Positions 1 to 10,699 of a stretch of DNA of 31,422 nt are shown one piece after another. The translations under genes were made by a program, and so were the position numbers. The first letter of the stretch is position 1. Each line of letters begins with the position of its first letter. The notes below the pieces were generated by a model. That model had not been told where the DNA came from and ran no database searches. It worked only from the letters and a program-made list of their open reading frames with translations. Source of the stretch: Elysia marginata (taxonomy: Eukaryota; Mollusca; Gastropoda; Plakobranchidae); NCBI GenBank assembly GCA_019649035.1, contig BMAT01006598.1, positions 360,415-391,836 on the forward strand, given 5' to 3'.

Positions 1-92
1 CTACTACTACTACTACTATTACTATTATTATCATCATCATTACCATCACTTGTAATTATCTTCATCATTGTCATTCTCCTCATTATTATCGT
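1..92. repeat. CTA/ATT/ATC trinucleotide microsatellite at window edge
   Basis: The sequence opens with CTA repeats that grade into ATT and ATC triplets. The tract is impure after about base 50 and probably continues beyond the left edge. It would lie in intron 2 of the minus-strand transporter gene. Confidence 0.85.
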
Positions 93-1734
93 AAAAAAGC
101 TTTTTACTTGCCAATTTATACCATCATCCTATTGTCAGTCTGCCATCAAGTTTATCAAGACTCTTACACCTGGTTCAAACTACGAACAGTACAACTAACC
201 ATACTCCAAGCATTCAGAGCGACAGATATGAACAAGATCAAATTCGCATATCTTACTGTCAATGGTGGTTTTTTCCCCTAGCGTATGAAACCTAAGACTA
301 AAATATAATGTAAAGGGACTGGTTGAGTCGTCTTTTTATGTTTGTGTCACTTTTAATCGAAGAAAAATAAACCGAGTTATTTAGTTTTTCTTTGGCTATG
401 ATGTTAAAAGTTGAACGAAGTTCATTTTTAAAACGATTTTACAAAGCACAGTAAAGCAGATCAACAAATTATATATAATTTTGGAATGACAATTTTTTTA
501 TGTCATTTATGAAAAGAAACAAAACAAAAGAGAAAAAAAAATACCACATAAACAAAATGCTACAAAACCCGACAGGACCAGAAAATGCTACCACACAGAG
601 CAATGAGCAAATATAGGGTATGTCGACTTTACAGCTGTCTCACCAAGTTGGGTAACTTGTGGACCAAAACGCTAACTTTAATTACTTTTTCTAAATTCAA
701 AAGCTCATTTCAGCATGAATAAAAGAATTCAATAAGGGCAGGGCAATGTTTTCCGTGCTAAAAACGCACGCATCTGCCCGAGTGTGGTAACATCGCAACA
801 TAAAACATGTAGTGCCAGGAATGACGTTACTGGCGGAGGGACACGGCGTTATCTGTGTTGAAATCGAAAGTAGGAGGCCATTTTGTCACCAAGCTTTTTA
901 AAACTTATACGACTGCTTTGATACTTGTTTATTGTGGAGGGAACTTTGACTACCAACATCACACAAAAACAAGAGTGAGAAAGAAAATGCATTAGTCAGA
1001 TAGACATGGCCGACAATTAATCAGATAAATGCTCTAAATTGTTTTTAGGTTGGAATTTAACAAAAAGCAACTTGAATATGAAACACAAAACAGCAACGCC
1101 TTGAAACTTATTCTCTTTATCAAAACCCCTAACGCATTTCCACCTTTCTTATTATATAAATATTATTCACCGTAATCATGGCCCTCAGGTGAACTTTAAA
1201 TAATACTTTGGGAACTTTCAACCACCAATTTCCTGCAATTATATAATGAACCTCCCAATCATTATTGATGCGAATTGTTTACGGCAGAACAATATTTAAC
1301 CCCTTTTTGCCTCCATTCAACCTGGCTTTCGCGTTGTTGGAGAAAAAAATTTATATTTAGTTTTCTTGCTTCTTATTAAAATGTAATTGAACCGTTACCA
1401 ATTATTCCGGTTTTCTATGTTCCCAGACCCCTGTTGCTGGATGCCGACAAGAAACTATTGTCGCCTTGATCCCATCACGTGCGTTTTGTTTTTCATTCCA
1501 AATGGAACACGTTCATTGTACACAAAAGCTAAACCAGAATTATGAGTCGAACAAGGACATCTACTCCTCTTCGTCTTAAAACTTACCAGTGCTGAACTCA
1601 AATATCATGCTTTTAGAACTGTCAAAAAATAATTCGTATATAGTCACTATTAAATGTCAAGGCCATGTGTATCTGACACCATTTAGCAATATCTAGTTGA
1701 TACCAACAAGAGGCGACTTGAATAGCCGCTGATT

Positions 1735-2110
1735 GTAACGACACGCCCATTTTCGTGTGCAGGGGAAGAGGCGGGCCGAAAGAAATGGGGTCGATTCTAA
1801 AGAGGGCGCCACGAACGCTTGTTAACGTGGCTCTGCAGGGTCCTTCCTGAAGGACTCTCCCGCCTGCTGCTTGAAACTTCACTTCTGCGGGGTACGGGCC
1901 GGCAGTGTTGGTGTTGTGATGGAAAGAGAAGTAGAAGGGGGTTGGGCATGACTGGGCGTGTACTTACATAAGCGGTCTGGCTTAGACAGCCTCTTGGTTA
2001 AAAGTAGCACCAAATGATTGGCCGACGAGGAGGGAGGCCGAAGCAATAGCCACGCCTACACCAGCCTGCCAGCCAATCAGGAGTCGGAACAACAGATTGA
2101 ATGACAGGGG
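1735..2110. promoter_or_regulatory. GC-richer block with CCAAT boxes and GC-box-like motifs (candidate intronic regulatory element)
   Basis: Against AT-rich surroundings this block is visibly richer in G, C and CpG. It contains an inverted CCAAT box (ATTGG at 2017-2021), a forward CCAAT box in GCCAATCAG at 2072-2080, and GGCGGG/CCCGCC-type motifs near 1771 and 1858. CCAAT pairs and GC boxes are common in animal promoters and enhancers. No TATA box, coding exon or known repeat is evident. A role as alternative promoter or intronic enhancer of the transporter gene is inference; it could also be an unrecognised GC-rich repeat. Confidence 0.3.
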
Positions 2111-3189
2111 AAGGCTGGTGGGCGTTGAGCCAGCCAACACAACCAACTTGTGTTGGAGATTGAGCTATTGCTGCAGTTTCTGCTCTTTCTGTAGAATTCT
2201 GACGCTGACATCTGAAAACCTGCACAGTAAGATATATGGGAAAGGCGGCTGGATTAAAGGGGCAGGGCCCAAGAGAGGAGGGTCCCACCCCAGACATACA
2301 CCAAGCACGAGCATGCACAGGCATAGACAACGAGAGCGGACTTTAACAAAAACCGTACACCAACAACCACAAAGGTATAACGTAATCCAGTCCAGTTTAC
2401 AATAAAAATAATTTTTAAAAAACCGACATAAAAGCATTTAATCCGGAGCAACAACGATAGCACAAAAGTAGATAGGACACAAAGTTGGATGTTCATGGTC
2501 GACTCGTTGACATCATTCTGGAGAGATAGTTCTTCCATACAACAATAATATCGCATTTGAATATCTACAAAGGTAACATATAAAAATTTGGTGAAAATTT
2601 TTCAAAGAAAAGAAAGCAAGTGAGCAAATTTAACAACAATCATGAGAGGTGAGGGGATAGCCAAAGAATATATATCAAAATAATAAAAAAAACATGAATA
2701 ATTATATTTTCATACCTATCACAACGGTACATTTCATTTCACCTTTGGCATCCTGTCTAACAGGCGTGCATACATTAGAATATACATTTTTCGACTTTAA
2801 TTCAAGGTACGGTGAGTCAAAAGGAAAGCAATCGCGATCACAAAAATATTCGGAGGTGATCTTTAAGCCTAATAAATGCATTTTGAATCTTGCCCTAGTT
2901 TTGAGTAACAAATAAGTCTCATTCATACGAAATTAAACAGATTTTTTTAAAAATAACGTAAACATTGCGTGCTTTCTGTTTCAAAGAGCGTCGCTTAAAA
3001 AGGCTATTATAGGGGTGTCCATTATCAACACAGAAGAGAACTACACAGGAAACAAAAGAAAGAATTTGGATCTTTTAAGTCTGGGGCTGTGCCAATGTGC
3101 CAATCAGCCATCAAATCAAGCGCTAGGCCTCATTCTTGCGAGTGGAGGAGTGGAGCCCGGCCAATGTGGCTCTGGCATCTCCATCTTAC

Positions 3190-3291
3190 CAAACAATGAG
3201 ATGATACCGCACGCCACCCACACGATCAGACTAGCCGCCACAGAGCCTGTCCCTGCTATCACACCCTTGGGGGAAATAAAGATACCAGATC
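3190..3291 (-). CDS. SLC7-family amino acid transporter, coding exon 2 (TM1 end to TM2)
   Basis: This 102-nt exon (33 whole codons plus split codons at both ends) is read on the minus strand. It starts after a GGCAG acceptor (AG at 3293-3292) and ends before a GTAAGA donor at 3189. With the last G of the previous exon it encodes [10 protein letters not shown], then a loop G-T-G-S-V and a hydrophobic helix, [13 protein letters not shown], which is TM2. G-S-G-I-F is the unwound TM1 segment that contacts the substrate amino group in APC-fold transporters, and S-P-K-G is typical of SLC7 light chains. Both ends are phase 1. On the opposite strand the same stretch reads as an unrelated open frame, which is a shadow. 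The exon is certain in family terms; the paralogue (LAT, y+LAT or related) cannot be fixed from this part alone. Confidence 0.93.
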
Positions 3292-3742
3292 CTGCCGGGG
3301 GGGGGGGGGGGGCAAGAAAGGGTAAATTAATGTATTAAACATTAGAATGACATTTAAAAGGATCATACATAGGGTAATCGAGTAAAAGCCTATTGAAACA
3401 ATATACAAAGTATTCTCTGAATTCTAGAACTAATTAATAACAACTAAGCAAGATGTGGAGCAACTCAGAAAACAATTAGACTGTAACTGAATTCTATTAA
3501 ACCTCTCTGTTTGAAAAAGAAAATCATAAATTCGAGAATATATCAAGCAAATACTTTATTCTCAAAAAGCTTTCAACAGCACACTATTTTTCATATGAGT
3601 GGACTGGAGATCAATTTCGTCTTCAGGCCAAGGGCAAAAAAAACTATAAGATTTCAACAAACTCTGAGGCAAATTTAGATTGACCGTGGCGAGAACCAGG
3701 GCTAGGGAAAAAAACCAACAGAGAAGCAATCTGTTGACTCAC
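3292..3742 (-). other. Intron 1 between the two coding exons, GT-AG, phase 1
   Basis: The intron is 451 bp. The donor GTGAGT starts at 3742 after the G of a split glycine codon. The acceptor is GGCAG, with AG at 3293-3292. The splice joins M-I-G to S-G-I-F without any change to the conserved SLC7 motif. Apart from the homopolymer at the acceptor and AT-rich filler, nothing else is seen in it. Confidence 0.92.
3297..3312. repeat. G16 homopolymer (C16 in the gene sense), part of a splice acceptor tract
   Basis: Sixteen consecutive G on the plus strand are, on the gene strand, a run of 16 C lying four bases upstream of the acceptor CAG of coding exon 2. It therefore forms most of the polypyrimidine tract. 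Such runs are mutable and often mis-sequenced, so the length is uncertain. Confidence 0.9.
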
Positions 3743-4031
3743 CAATCATGGAGCCGACGATAAGAGCCGTGCCCGACAGTAGCCCCAAGCGCTGCTTCAC
3801 GCGCACCGTGCCATCCTCGATCACAACGCCGTCAGCGCTCACCTCAGACGAGGAGGCCGAGCTGTCGCCCGCACGCCGCAGGTGGCTGTAGGGAAGGTGG
3901 TTCCTGTCCGTGCTGGGCGTGGTGGTGCAGCTGTCAGAGTCCCGGCCCACAGCGCAGTCAGCCATCGCCAGCAGGCCACAGTCTGGCCGCCCGACCTGGG
4001 GACTCGGTGTCTCGTCTCCTAGTAGAGGCAT
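3743..4031 (-). CDS. SLC7-family amino acid transporter, first coding exon (N-terminal tail and start of TM1)
   Basis: This is the N-terminus of a light chain of heteromeric amino acid transporters (SLC7 L-type/y+L-type group), which exchange amino acids across the plasma membrane with an SLC3 heavy chain. It encodes 96 residues plus the first base of a glycine codon. Residues 1 to about 75 form a hydrophilic cytoplasmic tail rich in Ser, Thr and Asp, with a Ser cluster near 57-62 and cysteines at 18, 26 and 35. From about residue 76 it reads V-R-V-K-Q-R-L-G-L-L-S-G-T-A-L-I-V-G-S-M-I-G, the hallmark opening of TM1. The exon ends at a GTGAGT donor at 3742. The chosen ATG is the first in frame after a strong acceptor; a second Met at residue 23 is possible. 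The tail looks longer than in the mammalian LAT and y+LAT proteins I recall. Later exons lie beyond the left edge. Confidence 0.92.
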
Positions 4032-4054
4032 TGCTGGGGGGAGACAAGTCAGTA
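4032..4054 (-). other. Splice acceptor of the first coding exon; implies a 5'UTR intron
   Basis: On the minus strand a tract TCTCCCCCCAG ends at 4034, leaving exon bases CA (4033-4032) before the ATG. A branch-like TACTGAC lies at 4054-4048, about 15 nt upstream of the AG, which is slightly close. Together these suggest that the coding exon is not the first exon and that a leader exon lies to the right. If the AG is not used, the ATG would instead lie in a longer first exon. Confidence 0.7.
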
Positions 4055-4610
4055 AAATGTTATTAGAGAAGGAATTTATATAGAGAGATTTATTTAAAAT
4101 ATGCCACGGTTACGATTAATAGAATAGAAACAAAACAAAAGAAAAAAAAACTATTCGAGTATGTTGGGGAATGACAAATGGTTGGAAGAGAAAGTTTTGT
4201 TCAGTTAAAATCAACAAATCAAAGAAACCCTTCCTGGTGCATTATGTTTGCCAAGCTACAAGTCTGAGCACTTAAAACACAGGTTTAAATAGAACTTTGA
4301 AATATATACTGCTGATGCAAGACCTGTTCTAAGCGATTCAATCCAAAAGTGTCAAGGAAATTACATTGGTTATTAATTTTCCAAAATTTTATCAGTTTTC
4401 TGCTTATGACTCAGCTCGTTTAAAAATTCATTGTAATGTCAATCGTTATTTTAAACTAAATGATGAGTGATGATTTTCTTCATGAGATTGTTTATAGATA
4501 TACAAGAGAACTTAAAAAGCTAACCGCAAGAGGCAGGAAACCCCTAGACCCAGCTCCAGCTATGGTGCTTTTGAACAAGCTGTGGTGCTTTCGAACAAAG
4601 AGATGGTGTA
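4034..4610. other. Probable leader intron, AT-rich, no gene seen
   Basis: This stretch lies upstream of the first coding exon and is probably the 3' end of a 5'UTR intron. I see A/T-rich DNA with short A-runs, no conserved coding signal and no clear repeat. Confidence 0.5.
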
Positions 4611-4615
4611 TAGCG

Positions 4616-4760
4616 AGGGAAAATGAAAGAGAGAGAAGGGGAGGGGGAGACAGGAGAAAGAGGAAGAGCGAGAAAGGAAGAGACGGAGATAGAGAAAGAA
4701 AGAAATAGAAATCGAGAGAGAAGGAAAGAAATACAAGAGAGCGAGCGAAAGAGAGAGACA
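4616..4760. repeat. Purine-rich GA/GAAA tract
   Basis: An impure run of GAGA, GGGA and GAAA units on the plus strand. It creates artificial long open frames on both strands (Arg/Glu-rich in plus, Ser/Leu-rich in minus) that should not be read as genes. Being almost purely purine on one strand, it has triplex-forming potential. Confidence 0.85.
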
Positions 4761-6720
4761 GAGAGATGTGTTTCCGAGGCTAATGGGTTACAAACGGTAA
4801 GAACTAATGAAAGTAGAAGGCCGCAAGGAAAACATAATATAGGAATAATTATCAACGTTTGCAAACAGAAAAGTTGAAGCTGGTGACTGTTTAACAACAC
4901 ACATCGATCATTGTACATTACAAAAATGTACATTTTTGTTGTTTTGTTTTCTTTTGCAAGATGCAAGATTGGAATTGACGCCTGTAATGGTGGGAAGCAT
5001 TATTATAACTTCATTTAATTAAAATAAACAACGAAAAAGACTGAAAATTTCTCAAAGATCAATACATTTACCTTTCTTAAATTTCAGTTCTGGTAAGCTG
5101 AGCTTTCGGCGCTCCATTTCTCAAGCGTATATCGTATCTTAAAATTTAAAAAAGATTTCACTACACAAATTGGTATCAGAGCCGTAAAAATCTGTTTCCG
5201 TTGCCTCTAATCAAATATATGGTGTTCCGCTTCTTTCCTTGACACGAAACGGTCTTCTTTTGGAAGAGAAAAAAATATTGTTACAAATAATAGCTGCTTG
5301 AAAGACGGAATGTGAATAGATCAAAGACAAAGAGTCAAGTTCTCCTATCTTTTAAAAAGCCTGTCAAAATTAATGATTTAAAATTATTATCCACCCAAGA
5401 AAAAACCACGTATTGCGTTTAGGCTACCACAACGATAAAACAGCAAACTTTCGGCAAGAATCAGTCTATGGAACACTATCAAATTAATATGCTGGCCTTA
5501 AAGGGTTCATGAGAAACATAGCTACCGTTAAGAAAACAACAATACCAGAACAAATGTACCGGACAGACCACCAATATAAGATCTTGGACCTACACAAAGC
5601 TACCCCTCCCTGTGCTATGGACAAGCTATGATTTATGAGTTTCTGATCAGTGATCGATACTGATAGAAAGGTTTGGTGTACCTGGTGTGGTTTGTAACAT
5701 AGACACGACGGATCGAAGGCGCGCACCCTAGCTATGTGTGTCACCAGTTCATTAGTAGGCTTTAATTAATTATTGTTCCAAAGATATTCTACCCCAAGTA
5801 GTTTTAATTAAGAATGCTGACAGAAAAAGTATTAATACAATAGAGAAAACCCTGAGTATAGCACAAATAGTATGCCATGTTTGTTGCTTTTCTTCTATTA
5901 ACTCCAATGTAAAGAAAACTTCTTTTTGTAAACTGCGTGTGGAATTCACGGACAGGTCACAATCCAGACAAATATGCATTAGTAGTCTTCAAGAATATTC
6001 CTGCCTTTTCAAAACACGGTGTGTACGAGTCTAGCTCTGAAATCATATCGACTATGATACGAGAAAATGCATTTAGTAAAAAATACATTCAGAGCGGTCT
6101 TGCTTTATTTTTATATTCTATACTATAATAGGTGTGCCTAAGAGAATCTGAATTATCTCATTCTTTATTTGTTCAAAGAATCGTTTAAAGATTTTTACAT
6201 AACCAAACCAGTGACTCGCGACTACACTTGGCCCGTAGGATTTTTGGAAATTTTAGAAACTGAAGTTTGGGCAGCAAAGTTCCTTCCTAGGAGAACGGCG
6301 GATGATCTTCAAGTGAGAGCCGGAGGTCAGAACAAAAGCAAGCTTTTATAGCTGGACCTAACTCACTGGCCGGTTAAAGACCTGGACCGAATTAAAGATC
6401 TGCATAATCTACCGACATAATGCAAGAGTCGCATAAACAGATTTACTGCCTATGCTTCATCATGTGTTAGAAACAGGATTAAACGCCTCTGCTAGCTTTG
6501 CTGCTGATTGACTGCGCATTGCGTTTGCAGTTCATATTATTTAATATGAAAGATTATCTCAGATATTTTTTCCTACTTCTTTTAAACAGATTTCTATTGA
6601 TATGGTACAATGGTACATGAACATACGTGTCACAAGATTGCGTTATCGGAATTTTGGTTTGGTATGTCTATTTTGTGTATAGCTGTCGATGTTAATTGGT
6701 AAAAACTCCATACTTTTTTA
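4761..6720. other. Non-coding stretch, nothing recognised
   Basis: Mostly AT-rich single-copy-looking DNA. Open frames at 5484-5744 (minus) and 6169-6351 (plus) show no family motif, no convincing splice context and ordinary AT-driven codon use. I call no gene here. Confidence 0.5.
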
Positions 6721-7157
6721 CCTATAGCAGACCTGCCACTCCTGAAAATGGAAACTCAATATGATTGAGCAAACAATCAGTAATATGGGCTAAAAAAATC
6801 TGTTTCACCATGTACCAGTACTTTTAGTAAAAGCACTAGCAATTCAATTTTATTTTGACCATCGTACTTTAAATTATTTAGGTAAAAAAAAACGATGGAA
6901 GAACTACCAATTGTACCATGCTCTATGTTATAAGACAGTAGGCCTGCCGTAAAGCATTTTGGTTAATGTAATATAAACATAATTTTGCAGATTGATTAAA
7001 AAATGACAAAAAATGGGGATTAACTTTTTGAAATTTCTCTACATAGAATGATGGAAGTTGCCAAGCAGTAAACAGATCAGTATGTTGTCATTTAAAAAAA
7101 AAATAAAATCAGTATATTTTGGCCAAAAATCCGTATGAATGGTAGGCCTGCTGTAGG
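6721..7157. mobile_element. Decayed inverted-repeat (foldback) element, about 437 bp
   Basis: The left end 6721-6744 and the reverse complement of the right end 7134-7157 match at 18 of 24 positions, and five of the six mismatches are transitions, as expected for an old element. The shared core is AGCAG[A/G]CCT[G/A]CCA. A third, shorter copy of the core (AGGCCTGCCGTAAAG) occurs at 6940-6954 inside. No open frame of a transposase is present, so it would be a non-autonomous DNA element or MITE. No clear target-site duplication flanks it, and the exact ends are uncertain. Confidence 0.45.
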
Positions 7158-9427
7158 CCGAGCGGTGGGTTCAGTATTTGAAATAGCTATAAATCAAGGT
7201 GCTAGTGATTGTAGCGTCTATGGCGCAGGTGTTGTTACAATATTATTAGTCTAGCTACAACTGCTTCTGTTGCTGCTGCTGACAATGATGATGGTGGGGA
7301 TTAGGACAACGAAACGGTGACTAATTTTCTTAAAACAAGAAATACCTAGAGAGATCCGAAACTTAACCAAACAGAAGCTTCTACTACTGTCAACGCAGTG
7401 ATCCGCAATCTCCATTCAATACGATTTGTTTGCCAAGCAGCAGGGGGTAGTCTTTGCGTCAGAGCTCAGGAGTTGTCTATGACAAAAAAAAAAACTAACT
7501 CCATGAACATGGTCAGACCCAGCCAATCACGTGAGCACAACATGAGGACAGGTTTGTGCACACTCAACAGTTCTCAAAACTATGCCTGATAGTTTCCGTG
7601 GGTTTCAATTTCCATCTCAAGTATTATTTTTATTGTTCAAAAAAAAAAAAACCCTGGAGGTAGGCATCAACTTGAGCTCTGTCTTCACTAGCATAAATAC
7701 CTGCTTTCCTTCAACGTTTTCAATGTCCTGATAGTTAAAGGACAGAAGACGCACTTTACTTTGAATCCTCGGGTAGAACGCTAATGTTTGAACATCCTAG
7801 AGTTTCAACTTGTTCAAAAATATCTGAATGTTGTTACAAGCACTGCCGGACAGAATTACACTAAAAAAAGACCAATGCTTCAGTAGACATTGCTGTGAGT
7901 GACTAACAACAGAGCGCAATTATACAAAATAGGACTTTGAAAAGACATGGTTTTCTTCAAAAAGAAAACTAAGCTCTTACGAAAATCATACCATTTATTC
8001 TGATTAACTTACCGAAAGCATAAAAATGTTTCTTGGGGATTCAGTTAGGCACCACCAAGCTTTCACAAATATCCTTAAAAGCTGTCTTTGTAGAGTAGAA
8101 TTCGATGCCTAAGATGTGCGGCTTAAAATGAAAGGTACCGCCAATGAGCTACTGAACTTTGAAGGCAACTCAACACCTCTTTAGCAACAGGAAGAGTGAA
8201 ACAATTGCGATCATTTTCCTTACTTTACAAAGGTCCAAATAATGCTGAGTGTTCATTTGAAGAAATATTCATGACTGAGAACAACAAATAACAATTAAAC
8301 TTATTACTATTTGTCCAAATACCACTACGACAATAGCCGTTTAGTTACAGGTCTATGCAGAAAGCCTTAAGCTTAGCTTAGTACACAGGCAATCAAGACA
8401 GATTCTGTACATTAGCATGTACTTGTTGACGCCAGTGAGCCAGTGACATGGATCCGCCATCTCGCCATCGATACCTGACCACCATCAGCCTTACCCTCAC
8501 ACACCCTTCCCTCCGCAAACAACGATCACGATTATTTTCAGGTACTGTGAAGTTTGGTAATTCAAAATTACGCCCACAAGACAGTTTGTTTGTTTTTTTA
8601 AGAGAGGGCCTCTGTCTCAATATTTATATATAAAAAAATGAAACAAGGCCACTCACTAACAAGAGATTATAACTATGTTAGAATACACGACGATGCATCA
8701 ATCCAGGCTTTTAAGCTTTTTCATGTTGCATTGAACCTTTTTTATGATTCTTATCAACGATGTTGTGTTGTTTTGATAGTAAAGTTTATTTTTAGCAGGT
8801 ATTCATTAAAAAAAAATTCCTTTTTTGACATAATCACTTTGTTGCACAGCCACTAAATGTCGTTTTTCAAATTGACGAATCTAGTCAAGACAAATAAAAA
8901 GTAAGGCGATGTTACTTGTTCATTGATTAAGGCTAAAGAAACAAGGCGAGAATAATCAACTTAATAAAGAAAAGGCGGAAGTAAAATTAATATTGTAAAT
9001 TCAATAATCCTAGATTACAGTGTCAGTTGTAGTGTGAGGGGTTTCCATTGGTGTATAATGATTGCATACCTAGTAGATCTATGTACACTGTATTCTGATC
9101 TGCGTGCAAGGTGCCGTGCAAAGGTGCCGTGCTAGAGTAATGCTAGGCCACAGACAGGCCGGGTGTTGCAGCGCTAGTCTGGGGATCATATTCAGATCAC
9201 TCTTCAGTCTACAGTCATCTTGATCAATTCCAAATAAATTCTTAGAGTATAACCCTACCATCTTTGACAGCTTAACCCTGAAAGGTGTTTCCATCCCGAC
9301 CTTTCTATGCTAAAACTGCGTTGGGTATCGAATGTCTTGCGGAAGATTTCGAAGACGACAGAACGCGAAATTTTTTTTTTCTGAGCGAAGAAACAACGGT
9401 AGAAAGTAAAATAGCAACGGCAGCCCC
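7158..9427. other. Non-coding stretch with minor direct duplication
   Basis: No gene or known repeat recognised. A small tandem duplication of GGTGCCGTGC occurs at about 9110-9131. A slightly GC-richer patch at 8430-8530 has no conserved open frame. The open frames at 7398-7589 and 8393-8620 look random. Confidence 0.5.

Positions 9428-9486
<59 letters not shown>
9428..9486. repeat. (AGT)n trinucleotide microsatellite
   Basis: About 19 nearly perfect AGT units followed by a CAGT. It produces spurious poly-Val and poly-Leu open frames on the two strands. The lack of interruptions suggests a young, polymorphic locus. Confidence 0.95.
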
Positions 9487-9842
9487 CAGTAAAAAGTAAC
9501 TAAGCAAGCACACTGGGATTGATGATGATAGGTAAAACTGTGTTCCTTTACGGTGAGAGATAATGGTACATAAACCAGAGCATTCGAAACATCGATGTCA
9601 CTAGTTTTATACCAGGTTTTTGAGAGATGGAGTAGAATGTGGAAATAAGAAGAAGGCGGGCTTTTAGGCTTTTATAACTTGATACAGGATATGCATTTTC
9701 TTTTTATCTTAATAAAAAGTGTGGTATTTTCAAGCTTTATCAAAATCAGTTTGTCTTTTCCAAAATTAACAGTTTATAGTAATGTAAGTTTGTCCTTGAC
9801 CAAATACTCAAACTGTGATAGAGAGAAAAAGAAAAAAAAGGT

Positions 9843-9929
<87 letters not shown>
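9843..9929. repeat. (TAGA)n tetranucleotide microsatellite abutting the Penelope-like element
   Basis: About 21 perfect TAGA/GATA units. The tract ends directly at the point where the Penelope-like coding sequence becomes readable, so it marks the 5' boundary of the truncated element. Confidence 0.96.
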
Positions 9930-10699
9930 TTCGAGAAAAAAGAAAAAGAGAACGACCATAAAGCAAACAATGTTAAACCAAAAAGAAAAAGAAAAACAAC
10001 ATGGTACAACCCACCATTTAGCAGCTCTGTAAAGACCAACGAGGGAAAAACCTTCCTGGCACTGATAAACAAACACTTCCCTAAAACAAGCAAGCTGCAC
10101 AAAATAATCAATAAAAACACGATCAAAGTAAGCTGCAGTTGTTTGCCAAACTTAAAACAGGCAATAATAAATCACAATGAGCGGCTCATCAGGCAGGACA
10201 AAGTAGAAAACACACCACCCCAAAAATCTTGTAATTGCAGGAAAAAAGAAGAATGTCCGCTAAAAGGTGACTGCCTCACAAATTCCGTCATTTACAAGGC
10301 AACTGTCACCCAAATAAAAACAGGCACACAAGACTCACACATTGGACTAACAGAAAATCCCTTCAAAACTAAGTACATAAATCTTCATTCAAACTAAAGC
10401 ATAAGAAAACATCAACAAAGCTCAGTGAACATGTATGGAACCTAAAAAACAACAATATAGAACATAGGATAGAGTGGGAAGTCATCAAAAAAGTAAAGCC
10501 GTACGCACCAGATGGAAAATTTTGCGCACTGTGTTTAGAGGAAAAATTCGAAATTTTGAAGAGAAAACCTACACTAAACCACAGAAGAGAACTATTTTCA
10601 ACCTGCATTCACAGAAAGCGTCACCAGCTAGACAACTTCAAGATTATTCACAATCAACAATCATGTCCGTCTGATGAACTTGGCCAGGACGCCAATTAG
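9930..10699 (+). pseudogene. Penelope-like element ORF remnant: linker and GIY-YIG endonuclease domain, one frameshift
   Basis: The frame open to 10394 encodes W-Y-N-P-P-F-S (10002-10022), then V-K-T-N-E-G-K-T-F-L, H-F-P-K and K-L-H-K-I-I-N-K-N-T, the region after the RT in Penelope-like proteins. Next come the cysteine cluster C-N-C-R...C-P-L-K-G-D-C and the GIY-YIG start V-I-Y-K-A. The second half of the motif reads H-I-G-L-T, with His (codon 10338-10340) where Tyr is usual. The frame stops at 10395, but a neighbouring frame (from about 10382) continues with L-S-E-H-V-W-N-L-K, I-E-W-E-V-I, C-A-L-C-L-E-E-K and L-N-H-R-R-E-L to a stop at 10697-10699. A 1-nt indel near 10385-10392 therefore broke it. 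With no RT and a frameshift it is dead. The endonuclease would have nicked target DNA for target-primed reverse transcription. Confidence 0.9.

Larger units (their letters stand above)
1..3189 (-). other. Intron 2 of the SLC7-type gene (3' end outside window)
   Basis: On the minus strand the donor GTAAGA begins at 3189, immediately after the second coding exon. I searched the stretch to the left for the expected next exon, which should begin with a small residue followed by a Y-A-E-L-G type motif, and did not find it, so the intron appears to run out of the window. It holds the edge microsatellite, a GC-richer block at 1735-2110, and otherwise AT-rich DNA in which I see no coding signal. The short open frames here have no recognisable protein motif. 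Confidence 0.75.

Noticed and set aside
3015-3338. Plus-strand 107-codon frame ending in poly-Gly
   Set aside because: It is the antisense shadow of transporter coding exon 2 and its C-run acceptor tract.
4544-4966. 140-codon minus-strand Ser/Leu/Phe-rich open frame
   Set aside because: It is the antisense reading of the GA-rich tract, so composition alone explains it.
7150-7180. tRNA-Ser/Leu-like head at GGCCGAGCGGTGGGTTCAG
   Set aside because: A- and B-like words directly adjoin and no cloverleaf can form.
9310-9513. Poly-Leu and poly-Val proteins
   Set aside because: Direct translation of the AGT microsatellite; not genes.
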